A stretch of DNA of 64,000 bases from Diospyros lotus. Lineage: Eukaryota; Streptophyta; Magnoliopsida; Ericales; Ebenaceae. Under the pieces are notes generated by a model. That model had not been told where the DNA came from, searched no databases, and saw only the letters and a list, made by a program, of their open reading frames with translations. The position numbers were made by a program, and so were the translations under genes. The DNA lies in assembly GCF_014633365.1 (NCBI RefSeq), contig NC_068344.1:10307669-10371668 (forward strand). The letters are read 5' to 3'. Below, piece after piece: positions 10,693 to 24,283 of the stretch; within the stretch, counting starts at the first letter, position 1; each line of letters begins with the position of its first letter.

Positions 10693-11450
10693 TTTTCGCT
10701 GAGCCAAAATTTGAGGGGGAAATCACTAAAAATATGGATCTTTCAGTGATTTCCTTCTTAAATTTTTATAAAGACTCCATAAAATCGAGTAAAAATTTAT
10801 TTCTCAACTCTATTTCTCCAACAACTCTCTATTGTTGGCTCTAAAATTTGAAGAAGATGTTGGCGACAAGCAGAAGCAATAGCGGCGACCGTGAGGAGTA
10901 GCAACGGCAATGACAGCGATGAGAGCAGCAGTAACAACAGTGGCTACCAGCGGCAATGGCCAATAGCAACAACAACCAGAACGACGATTGAATTTGGTGT
11001 CGGCAACGGGGAGCAAGTCACCTTCTCCAAGCTTAACGAGGACCAAATCGATTTGTGTATGTGTACATTGAATGACGATCAGATCGATGTGTATATTTAT
11101 ATATATGCAGGCCCTATCAATTTGTTCGATTGTTTGGGGAATTTCTAGGGAAATTGTTTGGGGAATTTATGTAGAATTGATCAATTTGTGTATTTATTTA
11201 TTTATTTGTGTATTTAATTATTGATTTTGTATATGTGTATATTTGATTATTTTGTATATTTAATTTTAAATTTTATTTATATGTGTATCTAATTATTTTG
11301 TATATTTAGTTCTTAATATGTGTATTTAATTATTGATTTTTTGTATGTGTTAAAATTATAAATAAAGTAAAATAAATAAAATATGGAGTGAAATAAAAAG
11401 GAGAATAGAAAGGGTGGGTTGTACACACATAATATAAAGTTATTTGTTTA
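10693..11450. other. Possible small insertion in the LINE 5' region
   Basis: Between a coding-like LINE stretch ending near 10690 and the DUF4283 region starting near 11455 lies AT-rich sequence with no similarity to LINE ORF1. It includes strongly (TATTTATT)-like low-complexity DNA at 11160-11350. I could not find terminal repeats or a target duplication, so this could also be the LINE's own 5' region. Confidence 0.3.
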
Positions 11451-11454
11451 TAAT

Positions 11455-12261
11455 ATAAGAAGTCTTCCAAAGAAACACAAGGTGTTAGGAGTCAAAGCAC
11501 CTTGGGTGGGGCTATTTAAATCCAACAGACAACAGGAGCAGGGGCTATCACTCCAGGCAGTTGAAAATGAAGGGGATAACGTCATTTTGGAGGCTCATGA
11601 CGTTGACGACGTTGAGAATGCCTGGGGGTTTTGCCTTGTAGGGTTCTTCGTTGTAGATTTCCAGGGAAAGAGGCTCTCCTAAAGCTATGTGAGCCCTGGA
11701 AAGTAAGATTTAATTATTTTGTGCATTCGAGTGGCTAGCTTGTTTTCAAGTTTGAAGATGAAGTCTCGAGGGAAAGGTCTTGGCTGGGGGCCCTTACGCG
11801 GTGTTTGGAAGGCCGTTGATGCTAAAAGTGATGCCAGCATACTTCGATTTCGAGGATACAAGTATATCTACCATGTCGATATGGATCAAGCTTTCAGGTC
11901 TCCCCCTCGACTACTAGAATCCTTCATCCTTAAGGAAGATTGCCTCAAAGGTCGGGATACCTATAGTGTCAGACAGAATGACAGTCACTGAAGAACGAAT
12001 ATCGTTTTCCAGAGTTCTTGTTGAGGTTGATGCTACTAAAGACTTGGTTTGTTCTATTAGCCTTAGGCTTCCAAATGGTAGAAACAAGGACTAAAAGGTG
12101 TTGTTCGAGGTTGAGCCCAAGTATTGTTCAGTTTGCAAGTTGGTTGGCCATTCCCTCAAAGGATATAAAAGGTAGACACTAATCCAGGTTGGTGGACCCA
12201 GTAAGGATGGCAATGGGGTTAGAGTGGCTTCAATTTCCCTCTCCCCCCACCCTCGAAGAAG
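11455..12261 (+). pseudogene. LINE ORF1 remnant (DUF4283 and zinc knuckle)
   Basis: The plus strand reads PWVGLFKSNRQQEQGLSL, then about 40 residues, then stops and shifts. Near 12000-12175 it reads SRVLVEVDATKDLVCSISL and FEVEPKYCSVCKLVGHSLKG. The first part matches the DUF4283 N-terminal domain of plant L1 ORF1 proteins. The second matches the CCHC-type knuckle (CxxCxxxGH, with the final Cys replaced). ORF1 proteins bind LINE RNA. The frame is interrupted at several codons. It is cut at 12261-12266 by the solo LTR starting at 12267 and resumes at 16828. Confidence 0.78.
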
Positions 12262-12266
12262 GTGAT

Positions 12267-15200
12267 TGTCACACCCCAACATTTCGAAGGCTTTGACTAA
12301 AAGTTTTAAATAAGGATACTGTCCATTTTTCTTACTTTTTTTTTTTTTTTTTACTTAAGAAACGTAGCAGATACAAAATAATTTTTCATACATAATTCAG
12401 GGGCTGACATGACCCAATCAAAATACTTCAATAAGGAATAAAAACACTAATGCCCCCGTTTCAGCATATCCCCAAAATTCTTAAGGTTGGGATGATCCTG
12501 CACACGTGCACCTATACACCAATCTCTTAGCCCTCTTAGGCTCACCTAGCCCCAACCACACACATACCTAGAATGAGCAAATAGAAATGGGTGGGTCGTA
12601 AGACTCAGTAAGTCTAACAAAGGAATCAACGTACATAAAATAAAGAAGGCATGGAAACGATTACAATATTATAGGGCTGTTAAGCCGGAGTGTAAAGGCA
12701 TCATAAACATGAGGATAGACAAGAAACAACTAAAAGTTGAAGGAACGCTTCACCAGATGCCAGACATAAATCCCAAAAATACAATACAATGTCACATGCC
12801 TATGAATAACAATTCACACATATGCCATGCCATTACACTATGCATTCTATGCCACGTTTTTCATGAAAATAGTGATCATTTATCCACTTTAATTTATCAT
12901 GTATGCCGCATGCAATAACACACATACCATGAGTCAAAATTAAAGAGAAATGCCATAATTATTATTTGAATTGTTATCTCGCAGATTTACCGTTGCATCA
13001 TGTCTCTTGTGAATACACCGTTGAATCATAATAGCATATCACTCTTGGACTGAAGTCCCTCTCGTCCCCCTGGTCATCACCAGGCGAACGTACTCTTGCT
13101 CGTGCACATTCACTTCTGAGATCATGAATTCCTCATGAAAAACAACTTAATGCTCATACATGATAAATCATGTGCGTAAATATCCCATGCAATAAGGTGA
13201 GCATGTTTTTTTTACACGTTGTCATGCACCTTTAAGTTCACTTTTCATGTAAGGCCACACAAATATACACTGTGTCAAAGGTGGGTGACTAACAATCCTT
13301 GGCCCGTTTATGGTTTGTCACTACAGTCGATAACTGGCACCTATACATTCAGCGATCGACCATCATGACTCAATTGTCGACAGCTAGTAGCTTATACCCC
13401 ACACCCTTAACTATACTTGGGTAACAATCTTGTGAGGAAGGACAAACCTCGCGTATACTAAACCCAACAACAAAGTATCATTCCTTTTTAAATACGAGGG
13501 TGAAACAAGACCCTCACTAGAAGTATAAGTATGGCTCAACATAAATTAATAAAATCCCTGACTTCTAGTTAGAATGACTTGCGGGTTTAAAAGGAATAAA
13601 GAAAGCTTAACTGTGGAGGTAAGCAGAATAAACTTTCAAAACGTGATAAGTGAGGAGTAAGGACCTTTCATAGAATACTTAGGAGCCAAAAAGAGCTTGC
13701 AGAAAAATACTTAGGAGCTAATAAGAGCTTGCAGAAAAATAAATAGAAGCCAACAGGGACTTGCACCGCAAAACAATTGAAGTGCAAGGAACTTGCCTTA
13801 GAAAATGATTTATTTGACTGTGAGACACAAGCAGGCGTCACTAGCACGATTCCAAGATCCTTTCATAAGACAAGCCCACAATCATTTAAATCAAATATTG
13901 CCACAGATAAACCCTATTTAATTTCATTTATTTCTTACACTTACTCGACAAACACTATATAAATTCCTTCTAGTTCTCTGAGCTTTCCTCTAATTTTCAG
14001 CCGAGGCTTCTTCTCCAATTTCTTCTCATTTCCCACATTATTCTTCATCTCTAAGCTACTTACTTCACCTGCAAATTACTTACTTGCGCTCTCTTCTTTA
14101 CCAATTTGTGCTCCAATTGCCTTGACATTTTATCAACCATCATTACCCATCAACTCAATTAATTGACTCTTTGCCCAACCCACATTTTAATCTCCTTAGT
14201 CAAACAATCTAATCAAGTTTACTTGCCAAAATTGCATTGAAATTGGCAACATTAGAGAGGTGTGGGAGCTTCTGTGAGAAAGACCCACCACGCGCCACAT
14301 GATGCATGGATGGATGCTCCGAAATGGCCCCGTTTTAGCGCCTAGTTTGCTGGGAAAATCCCAACTTTTCCCCTTCACCCTTTACGTGTTTCGAACCCCA
14401 AACCTGCGACTCCTGTGCGCGCGCATGTGGTCGTGCGAGGTAACTGCTTCTTCACTGATATCTATGTTGCAAATTATATTTACTTTGCTCCCAATCCCTT
14501 GCTTGGAGGAACTAAAAGGAAAATGCTATTAGTACATTATTGTGTATATTTTAGCTTACACAATGATGTACCAATATCTAAAATGCCCTCACCCAAGGTG
14601 GTGAGGCGCATTGAAGTGAGGGGCATTTATGTTATTTATGTGCCTTGTGTAACCAAAGGTGTACATAAATGATGTACAAATAGCATGGCCCAAATTAAAA
14701 ATAGCATGCCACCTTGCACGGCTCTAACCCTTAAGCCATGGTTGCTAATATGCCCCTACAACGAACTCGCCTACAGGGCTTTTTGGCATGCATGGTGCAC
14801 GTATTACACTAAAGTCTCAATTTTCGAATCTCCCCACTTGTTTAACATAACTCCCCAACGTTACATGTGCCATAATTGGGTCCCTTAACTTTTTTACTTC
14901 CATCCCACACACTCCTATTTAAATGCCCACTTCCACAAATATAGATATAAATACAAATACAATGAATTCCACAAAACTATCATAAACAAAATAATTAATA
15001 TTCCTCTTACACAAGCTTAGAAACTTTCCATTAAATTTCTCAAGCCCACAACCCATAAATAAATCATCTTTATTTCACAAATTTCTAATATTTAGTCCAT
15101 TCCAATAATTGCTTAACTCCACAAATATCTAGCATACCATAAATAAATTATCGTCCCCCACAAATTAGCCACTACCCTTGAAGTTCCTTTAAACCACACA

Positions 15201-16822
15201 TAGGTCTTCTATTTTCCCTCAAGAATAACCATTGTGAATACAGAACGTAGGCACCTTGTTATTGTTGAGCTAAATTGTTCCAATTAACCTATTTTGTATT
15301 TTGATGTTTAACAAAATATAATTTTAGAAAAACTATTTTTGGTATATTTAAATTCCCTAATGAATTTTTTATATGTCTTATGATGAAAAACATATTTTAA
15401 GTATTATAGTATTTTGTATATCAAAATGAACCAAGAAGTGTTATTTTTGTTCTAAGTGGAATATTAGCGCATTATAAGGGGACTTATAAGAAAATATTTT
15501 CATTTTGAAAAACTATCTCCCAGTATTTTGATAGCTAATATTCATATTAAAATGATTTTTAATAAATTTTTCAAAAAAAATAGAAGGTATGTATTTTAGA
15601 AGTGGTAAAATCGTTAAATCCCGAATTTGTACTAAAATCAAAATTCTATTTTCTTATTGTTATGGATTTTGATTTTTTAGATATTTTTATTGAATCCAAA
15701 TGGGGGTACTTTCTTATTTACATTTATGTATTAAAGTAAATGGAAGATAAAATATAAATTAAAAAAAATGTGGACATTTACTTTTCTAAAAATGTGGAGA
15801 TTTATGTAAATATGTTATAAAGTATTCATGTTATGGATTGAATCATCAAGCAAATCTAACTTTTTTGAAAATCTGGACTAAGAGTCAACTCCCTGTGAGG
15901 GATAGTCGACTGTGTGTTATACAGAGTCGAGGTAGCCCAGAGTAGGTTTTGGCCAATCGACTGTAGGCCAATGGGAGTCGACTGTAGGCCAATGAGAGTC
16001 GACTTTCGGCTTTGAGTGTCAACTATGGGTGTCACGGAGTCGACTACCGGTTAGAATAGTTGACTTCTAGACTCCAACGGTCAAATTTTTCTAGTTATTA
16101 CAAATCCGTTGGAAGCTCAAGTATATATATCTTCATGAAATTTCTGGAGAAGGCTAATGCATTATCAAAATCTATCATTCTAAAGCACACCCAAGCTCTC
16201 AAGCACTCAAGAAAAGAATTCCAAGACCAAAGCATTAAAGATACATCATTTGGAGCCCAAGACAGAGAAGAAAAAGTTTTCTTTTTATTGGTAACTCTTG
16301 TATCATTTATATTTGCCTTGTAATATCATTGTGTTTAATTCCATATTAGTCCAAGGTTGTTTGGAAATAGGCTTTATTTCTATTAATTATGGATTGTGAG
16401 TGGCCTCTTAGAGCCCAAGTATTCTAGGTGTTTTGTTGTATTAGTTTCCAGGGTAAGCTAAGGGAAAAACCTCGGTGTTGTATAAAAGTTTTCTAGGTGA
16501 ACTTGTTGGAAAACCTAGATGTGATTTTAGTGGAATCTCAAGTGTCGGGTTGACCTTGAGAGAGTGGAGTAGGTGTTGGAGACACCGAACCACTATATAT
16601 TCTTATCTTGTTATTATTATTTGCATATTTATACTACCATCACTCCCAAACAACATATATATTTATAACAAGTATTTTCTTTGTATAAGAAAAGCTCAGG
16701 AGTTTTAAAATAGAAGAATTTAGTTTGATAAATTTTTTAATCCTCAATTCACCCCCCTCTTGAGTAGCCATTGCGTGTCTAGTGACTAACAGCTATTTCC
16801 CCTTAAAGTTCAGGTTGTTACA
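12267..16822. mobile_element. Solo LTR, gypsy-type, about 3.0 kb, interrupted by a copia solo LTR
   Basis: The sequence starts TGTCACACCCCAACATTTCG and ends CAGGTTGTTACA, typical ends of plant gypsy LTRs. It interrupts LINE ORF1. The flanking pentamers are GTGAT (12262-12266) and CTGAT (16823-16827), a target duplication with one mismatch. Subtracting the nested copia LTR leaves about 3.0 kb. No gag or pol frame occurs inside, so it is a solo LTR left by LTR-LTR recombination. Strand cannot be set confidently. Confidence 0.78.
15263..16791. mobile_element. Solo LTR, copia-type, 1.53 kb, nested in the gypsy solo LTR
   Basis: Starts TGTTGAGCTAAATTGTTCC, ends TCTAGTGACTAACA, and is flanked by GTTAT (15258-15262) and GCTAT (16792-16796), a target duplication with one C/T mismatch. 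The run ATTCACCCCCCTCTTGAG near the end is common in copia LTRs of the SIRE type. Within it, at about 15880-16070, several short GAGTCGACT-type blocks recur. Confidence 0.75.
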
Positions 16823-16827
16823 CTGAT

Positions 16828-17200
16828 GGAGTCCACCCTAGTTAAGCCCCAAGGCCAAGAGGAAATTCAAGCCAACATCTTTGAGGGTTTATTCTAGGTG
16901 GTTTCGAGGAGGAAGAAAAAGAACAACAAGATGTCGAAAGAAGTAGTAGGGAAGGGGGGAACCCTTCAGAGATTGCTTCTAGCTCTCGAGAAGGCCTTGA
17001 GCAGGGGGTCCCCATGGAGAATCCCCTCCAAGAGGAAGAGATGGGAGACACGCAGAAAGGCCCAATCGTAGAGGTTTCCCGTGGCAAGAAGAAAGGCTTG
17101 GTGCAAGCGTCTTGCATGGTAGGCCAGCATAAGAGGGATACTCAAGTGCTATTATAGGCCACCCTCCCACTTGCTCGGGTGAGGCCAAGGGGCGTAAAGG
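16828..17200 (+). pseudogene. LINE ORF1 C-terminal remnant
   Basis: Sequence between the two solo LTRs that restores the LINE when they are removed. It encodes a polar, Glu/Lys-rich stretch (about 16900-17100) with stops, consistent with the variable C-terminal part of ORF1. It has no recognisable domain of its own. Confidence 0.6.
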
Positions 17201-17205
17201 TAAGG

Positions 17206-19378
17206 TGTAACGCCCCGTTTTTTCGAGCATCAAATAACTTAGGAATTTCGAGAAATTTTTTTTTTTTTATAAACCATCTCCCGACAATCCCGTTTTACCT
17301 TCTCAACTCACTAAATAAGAATCAATAAGCTATGACAGGTAATCATCATAAATGCGGAAGCTTAAAATCGAAACCTGATATGGTACATAATCAATTTCAC
17401 TTTATAACAGTATAAGAATCCGTACCATACATTAACATCATATCCTTAATACAGAAATACATAAATACATTGCTATATCTCAACTCATGAAAGCATAAGC
17501 TAAAACATATCCAAATCAGCTTGTTGAGTCCATTAGCCACGCCATCACGACTTTCAATGCAATATGAAAAAATAAACATTACATTCATAAATAGCATGCA
17601 TATAAATAGTCATATCATAATTATGACTTCTTGTGAGAAAACCACTCACCAAATCATACTTAGGATAGAACAACTCACCTTTTGAGATGAACTCGCATTT
17701 TCTCGAAAAGCGTGCATCGCCTCGATATGCTTGCCCCACCTCGATTTTTGTGCCAATTCTCAAAAGTTGCTCCAATCACATCATCTCAATCACCTCAATC
17801 ATAATATAATATTTAATCACTAAATATCCTCAATATTCCATTTATTTCATTTTTCCTTCATTTTTCCTTTCCGAAAATTCCAATAAATACCTTAGGACTA
17901 TTTTCTCAAATCTAATTTCACCACAATTCATTATAGGTCATAAACTTCAAGGGAAAAATACTGAACTTACCCGGATATTGCGTTTTCATACAAAACGAGG
18001 CTCTTTGATGCAAAAATTGAGACATCGGGATTCCCAACTTCAGAACTTTTTGCACAGACCTCCATAAAATATTTTTCTAGAAATTTAGGATTTTTTTTCC
18101 AAAATTTTTGGAGGCCCCACGCACCCTCACGCGCTAGGGCGAGTGGCGGCGCGTGGATGACCGTGCGTGACCGGCACGCGCCGGTCGTCTTCTCCGACGA
18201 CGGCGGTGCCGGCGATCGGGGCTGACTCCACCATCCTCCTCGTCTGGTCTAGTCGATCAACATGGTATAACTTGGAACTTGAAAGAAGGTCCGGAAGGCC
18301 TCCAACCGGCCGGCCAAACCGTCCATCTCCAAACTCCGGCGAGCTTCGAATCGCCATTAAAACCAATCCAAAACACTTCAAATTCTCTATATCTGATCTA
18401 CACATCATGGGCTTCAAAAGCCCTTATTATTGAGCCTCAATTCATTCATTTAAGCGGCCAATTTGAAGCTCCAAAAACCCTAAGTTTCGACCACTTATGA
18501 ATGCCTATTTATAGGCATTTTCGATCCTTTGAAAGCTCAATCTCGACCAACCCAAGTCTCCTAGAGCCTCTACCTCCCCCAAGTCGGTCCAAAAACCCAC
18601 CGAAAGCTCCATTTTTTGCAATCTAAGTGGCCAAACTTTCGGCCACCTTTGGCCGAAAGTTGGCTTGATTTTAATCCGATTCTTGGCTATTTGTTGGCCA
18701 AAATCTCGTCTTGGCCTTGCCCCTGAGGTCCCCTAGCCCTTTCCTCGTGTTTGCCATGGCCAAATTTGGCGAAGGGATGGCTGGTCGGCCATGGTTGCTT
18801 GGAATTTCTTAAAATTGCACTTTAGCCCCTCAAACTTTGGCTATTATCACTTTAGCCCATTTCACTTAACCCCTGAACTTATCAATATTTCCATTGAGTC
18901 CCTTAGGTCCTAAAACATTCATTTGACCCTTGAGGATTTTGAAAAAATATCGTTTCGGTCTCCCTCTAGCAATTTTGAAAAACTGCACTTAGGCCCGAAT
19001 CTTCATTTTGGCCTTAAACCTCTTTGTTTCTTCCTGAGACCACTGAAGGGTTGTTTTTTATGAAAAATCGAAGCCCCCTCAAGCTTCCGTTGACTTCTTG
19101 GAAGTCGTCTATAACAATTCGGTATTGCAGCCTAATTAGCAGCTGCATTTTAGTTGTACCGAAAACCGTTCGCGATCCTATTTCTTTCGGCACCACAAAT
19201 CCTATCTCGGGGTGCTCGTTAATGACACATCATTTTCCTTTGGCATCTCAGCTTCAAGGCACTCCCTGCAGTCGATCTGGTCAATTTTTTGGGCTATTCA
19301 GATACCAATCTTCTCTGAAATCCCATTTTTCTAATAAATTGCTTATTCTTAATTAATCCAAATTTCTCGGGTATTACA
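17206..19378. mobile_element. Solo LTR, gypsy-type, 2173 bp, perfect 5-bp target duplication
   Basis: Starts TGTAACGCCCCGTTTTTTCG, ends CTCGGGTATTACA, and is flanked on both sides by TAAGG (17201-17205 and 19379-19383). No coding frames of a retrotransposon are inside. The start (TGTAACRCCCCG) and end (GGGTATTACA) resemble the Tekay-like LTR at 54291-56742, so a related chromovirus lineage is likely. It separates LINE ORF1 from ORF2. Confidence 0.92.
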
Positions 19379-19383
19379 TAAGG

Positions 19384-20820
19384 AATCCATGGCAGAGAAA
19401 AAGGCTTCGATTCTAAACAAGGATATAAGGAAGGGTCGAGTCCTTCATATATCAAAATAAAGATTGTGTGTTGGAACATCGGGGGCATGAATATGCCCTT
19501 GAAGTAGAATAAGGTGAGAGCCCTTATGACAAAGCATCAAATTGATATTATGGGTGTCCTAGAAATGAAATTTAACCAATCTAAGTTGAGTAAAGTTATG
19601 AGAAACAAGTTCCAAGGGTGGATGCAGATTGATATTTTAGTGAGCATTATGTGGGTATAATTTTAATCTTGTGGAATCCCTCGAAAGTGGACCTTGTAAT
19701 GTTGGAGTCCTTGGCCTAGGTGATTCATTGCAAAGATAATTGTAAGGTAACATCGAAATCTTTCCAACTTAGCTTTGTGGATGCGTTACATACCATTGTT
19801 TGCAAGCGGTCGTTGTGGAGTAAGCTTGCAGACATTGGTGTTCAGTGCTCATCCCCTTGGATTGTATTAGGGGACTTTAACAATGTGCTCCGAGCTAGTG
19901 AGAGGTGTAATGGGGCCGATGTTACCTCATATGAAATTAAGGATCTTATGGACTATTGTCTCAAAATAGGGTTAATGGACATGAACTCTAGTGGTTGTTT
20001 CTTCACCTAGACTAATTAGTCGGTGTGGAGTAAAATTGATAGGGTCATGGTGAATAATCTGTGGCTGATGGAGGGGATCTTGATGGGCAGGCTGAGTTTT
20101 TCTCTCCTGGTCGTCTGTCTGACCACTCAGATAGCATTGTTTATGTCTTCCAGTAAGTAAGGGCATCAAATAGGCCTTTTCGTTTCTTTAATATGTGGTT
20201 TAGCCATGAGAAGTTTTAGGGTGTGGTTAGTTCAGTTTGGAATTAGTATGTTTGGGGATCCAAGTAGTTCATTCTCTGTATGAAGTTAAAGGCCTTTAAA
20301 GAGCCTCTTAAGTAGTTGAATGTTAGGCACTTCAGTCATATCTCTGGGAGGACTGCAAAGGCATTTTCTGATCTAAAGGAGGCTCAAATGGAGCTGCATG
20401 ATAATCTAAGGGATAGGGATCTCCAGGTTGAAATGGCTACCTTGAGGAAGGAGGCTTTGTTTTTTAAAGAAGTCGAGAGGCATTTATTTTATTAGCAGGC
20501 TAAATGTGCATTCTTGAAAGGAAGCGACAAATGCACCAAATTTTTTCATGATTTGGTCAAAAGGAACTTTAAGAGGAATTTTATTCCAGGATTGTATAGA
20601 GAAGATGGCTCGGTCACTGACTCCCTCTAGCAGGTTTCTGAGGAGTTTGTCGGATTTTATGAGGGGTTGTTGGGTACTGCCAGTGGGAGTTAGCCTATTG
20701 ACATGGACAATCTAAGGGAGGGGTCGATAATCTCTCTAAAGCAAGCTACGAGTTTGTCTCGAGCCATTTCCCATTAAGAGATCAAAGATGCTCTCTTTTC
20801 TATTGGGAAAGATAAGGCCC
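19384..20820 (+). pseudogene. LINE ORF2 remnant: endonuclease and start of reverse transcriptase
   Basis: The reading begins IKIVCWNIGGMN, the usual start of the L1 AP-like endonuclease, and continues with PWIVLGDFNNVL (the GDFN motif) and SVWSKIDRVMVN (the SxxDR/VLVN region). This enzyme nicks target DNA for target-primed reverse transcription. After about 20700 it reads EIKDALFSIGKDKAP, the first block of the reverse transcriptase. Stops and shifts occur throughout (for example near 19508, 20008 and 20452). It is cut at CTAGG (20821-20825) by the next LTR element and resumes at 29347. Confidence 0.85.
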
Positions 20821-20825
20821 CTAGG

Positions 20826-22479
20826 TGGCTGCACTCTCACCCTGCAATTAAAACACAATAAAAACACATTAAAACTTTTATATTTTTTTTTCTTTATTTT
20901 GGTGAGAAGTTTATACTCATCAGTGTACGAGTGCAGTTGTAGTCCAAATTTAAATTTATATTTTCTAGATGAGTGCAGGTCGTCCACTGAGAGATTTATT
21001 TATGGCAAAAGAAAAAAAATGTCACACACACGCACACGCATTTGAATTGGCAACAAGATTTTTTTTATGATTTTTTTAGACAACAGATACTAGGAAATAA
21101 AGCAAGACAGAGGTTGAAATAAATACTAGACGTGAGAATATAAAATTGGAAAGCAATTGAGTTAAGACAATTTCAGCACCAACCCGTTGATTCCCAAATT
21201 TTAGCAAGAAAAGATTAGCGACATTAATTTAATTTCATATATGAGGATTTGTTATTAAAAGTAATTAGAGATGATGATAGTTCTAGTTTAAGCAATCCCC
21301 ATACATGATATGTGGGATTCTAATTTAAGCAACTACCATAAATCTAATTGCAATTAATACACAAAACAACTAAATTAATCATCCGGGTTTGGGTATAATA
21401 GCGTTTTCAGTTCTAGTAACTCTCATACATGGCATGAAAGCTCTAAGTTAGCTTTACGCTCCAATCCAAACCTAGTGATTTCTCAATAATTAAGACACTG
21501 ATACTGAAATTTAAATTAATGTTACACATTTAAAGCGCAGCTTTCTTTGGGAATCATTGGCGTTGGACATTGTCCTTGCCTTAACCCAAGATTAAATTTA
21601 GCTACTCATCTCTATTTAAAAGTTAATTGATAAAAATTTAAATGGCGTAATTTAAATAACAGAATTTAAATGACAGGAATTAAATTAGCAGAAACTAACC
21701 GGCCATTTAGGCAGTGGATAATTAAAAGACAAGAATTAAAATTGCATAAATTTAAAAACATAAATTAACCGGCCATTTAGGCGGTGGATAATAAAGTAAC
21801 AATAAATGGCATAAGAATTTAAAAGAAGAAAGAAAGAAAGTAAGATTACAAGAAAAAACAAGAGAGAGAATAAGAGCAATTCTCTAAGAGAAACTCTAAG
21901 AACAAAACTAAACCTTGATTCAAGTAATAACAACTTTTCACAAATGCACCTAAGTGAGCTATTTATAGCCCACAATTATTCAACTAAACATAATTATATC
22001 TAATGGGCACTCACAAAACATTCACCTAACTAATGGAAGAAAATTAGGTAAAAGACAAAAGATACAAAAGACTTTAGGTGGTGGACTACTCATAAGAATA
22101 CAAAAGACTTTAGGTGGTAAATCACTCATAAAAAAAATACAAAATAAAGAAAAGTCTTCTACGAATTGGGCTTTGTTAGGCCTTTGATTGGTCTTGAGCC
22201 TTTGGTTAGTCTTGGGCCTTTGGTTGGATTTTATTTGATAGTTGAGCCAAATGCACTTGAAACATCCTCTAAACTCCATAGTTAGCCCATGAATTTGAGC
22301 AACAATAATGGATAATCCAACGTCTTCGATTTATGCCCCCTAATTAATTGTAGAAGTCAACTTCCTTGCTTCATCCTGTAATAATATGTAATGCAAATAA
22401 TTATTTATTTTAAGTATAATTATAAAGCCAAAATGGGGATATAATTCATTAAGATTTAGGAAATATTAAACTCTAATCA
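20826..22479 (-). repeat. 3' LTR (left) of the non-autonomous element
   Basis: TGGCTGCACTCTCACCCTGC to CTCTAATCA, 1654 bp, collinear with 27668-29341. By eye there are several differences per 100 bp plus small indels, so the insertion is much older than the Tekay-like one. Confidence 0.9.
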
Positions 22480-22492
22480 CACCCCTTAACTT
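22480..22492 (-). other. Possible polypurine tract
   Basis: On the minus strand AAGTTAAGGGGTG immediately precedes the left LTR, where the plus-strand primer should lie. The tract is short and imperfect. Confidence 0.4.
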
Positions 22493-24048
22493 GAATATTG
22501 CTAGTCCCTTAGCAATCAGATTATACACCAACCATGATCTAATCGCAATACTTGCATGAATATAGAAATTTCAAATTCGAAACCAAAATGCATAGAGTAG
22601 AACATTCAAAATAAGTCGAACATTCAAAATTAGATTTCTGGTTAAAGGTCATACAATCTTAGGAATAGCAATCAGGATGACCAATACATGGACTTACTCC
22701 CTCGAAGTTTTGACTTTAAACCTTACTATGGATTTTTCCTCCAATAAAACAATTCCTCAGGTATACACACAAGGGGGTGCACTGTTATAAGAGTAAATGT
22801 AGAACAAGTTCAAAACTCGGTGTCATCCCAAATACAAGAAACGTATTTTCATGAAAGAACAGGGAAATTGACATAGCTTCATGACTGGAATAATGCCCTA
22901 GATAAATAACTTCTTAATTTAAACATGATTTCCTACTCCGAACTCGAATTCTGAGATCACATGATTTATAGCATTAAAAGGGATCAGACCGGGTTATAAT
23001 GGAGTTATGAGGTTAATACAGCTTGTAAAAGAAAAAATGATAGAGTATGCAAATGGTGTGCTGGGATTTTTTTTTTTTTTTTTAACATTTATTTTGAAAC
23101 AATTATGCTGAATAGCTAAGAGAATTTTTCTCTCTCTTTTTTTTTTTACTTTTTTTTTTTTTGGTTTTTTAATATGAAAATAGCTAGACAAACTAATCAC
23201 ACCAAGTTGGACAAAATTCATATGGTTATGGGTTAAATGAGAGTAACGAAAGAAATTGTACTACAAATGGCTTACATGGGCTAGCAAGGGAGGTTAATGT
23301 AAAGAAAGAAAAAGATTAATAGGTCTAAAATGAAAGAAACTGATCCCCTGTCATGCTTCTACAAAACGATATTACTCAGTCATCTAATTCAGAGTTTGAA
23401 ATCAGTCAAACTCATCCGCTATCAAACTAGGCATTCAAAGCGAATTGATGTTTTGAAGCCATTTAAAAGATGAGATAAACAATAAAGCATATTTAGAGTA
23501 AGTGTTATTTCACTCAGAATTAACGGTTATTAGGCTCAAACACTCACTTGGGTAATAGTATTCATTTCTGTTGAGGGATCATACAGTGTACTAATCAGCT
23601 AATTACTATCACATTTGACTTTATGACTGATAACCAATTTTTAAATTTTGAATACCCGATGTATGCAAATTACTTGTTCCAATGCATATATGTTTTAAAA
23701 TAAGAAATCAATGCATTCATGTTTCGTATTGCAAACTTAACCAGCTATTAGTGCATAACTCCAAATCTTTAGGAACAACGTTATTTAAAACACACACTTT
23801 TTTTCTTTTAAAGAGTATATAAAGATAATCAATTCACACAAGACTATAAACAAATAATAGGAAACTCACAGTTAAACATGAACCAGATCATTCATAGCTA
23901 AACCTTACACCCCCCAACTTAAATTGCAGTAATAAAATAGGATTGTTAGGAATACCTATAACTCCACAAGTCCATAGATTTACTGTGAACTGCTAGAACT
24001 CAAACAAACAAATAAGCATAACATATATTTATATTTTCACAAAAAAAT
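22493..24048. other. Internal AT-rich spacer of the non-autonomous element
   Basis: No domain is recognised in any frame. It holds homopolymer T runs at about 23069-23085 and 23138-23162. Confidence 0.5.
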
Positions 24049-24283
24049 TCATGCAAGTCATAAGATAAACAAATTGCGTCTCAAGAGTACAAAAAATACT
24101 CCTTACTCAGCCATCTTATCATAGACTTGCCTAACAACATTCCACAGTTTTTTTTTTTTTTTTTTAGAGAACACAAGATAGAAAAAAAAGATTTCATGCA
24201 AGTCATAGGAGATGCGTCTCAAGAGTACAAAAAGTACTCCTTACTCAACCATCTCATCAAAGACTTGTCTTACAGGGATAAAT
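24049..24283. repeat. Two direct copies of a roughly 80-bp segment related to the Cys-rich ORF
   Basis: ATGCAAGTCATA, GCGTCTCAAGAGTACAAAAA, ACTCCTTACTCA and CATC blocks occur in the same order at about 24049-24140 and 24193-24283. A third, shorter relative lies inside the ORF at about 25244-25312 (ATGCGTCTCAAGAGT ... GACTCCTTACTCAG). Confidence 0.75.
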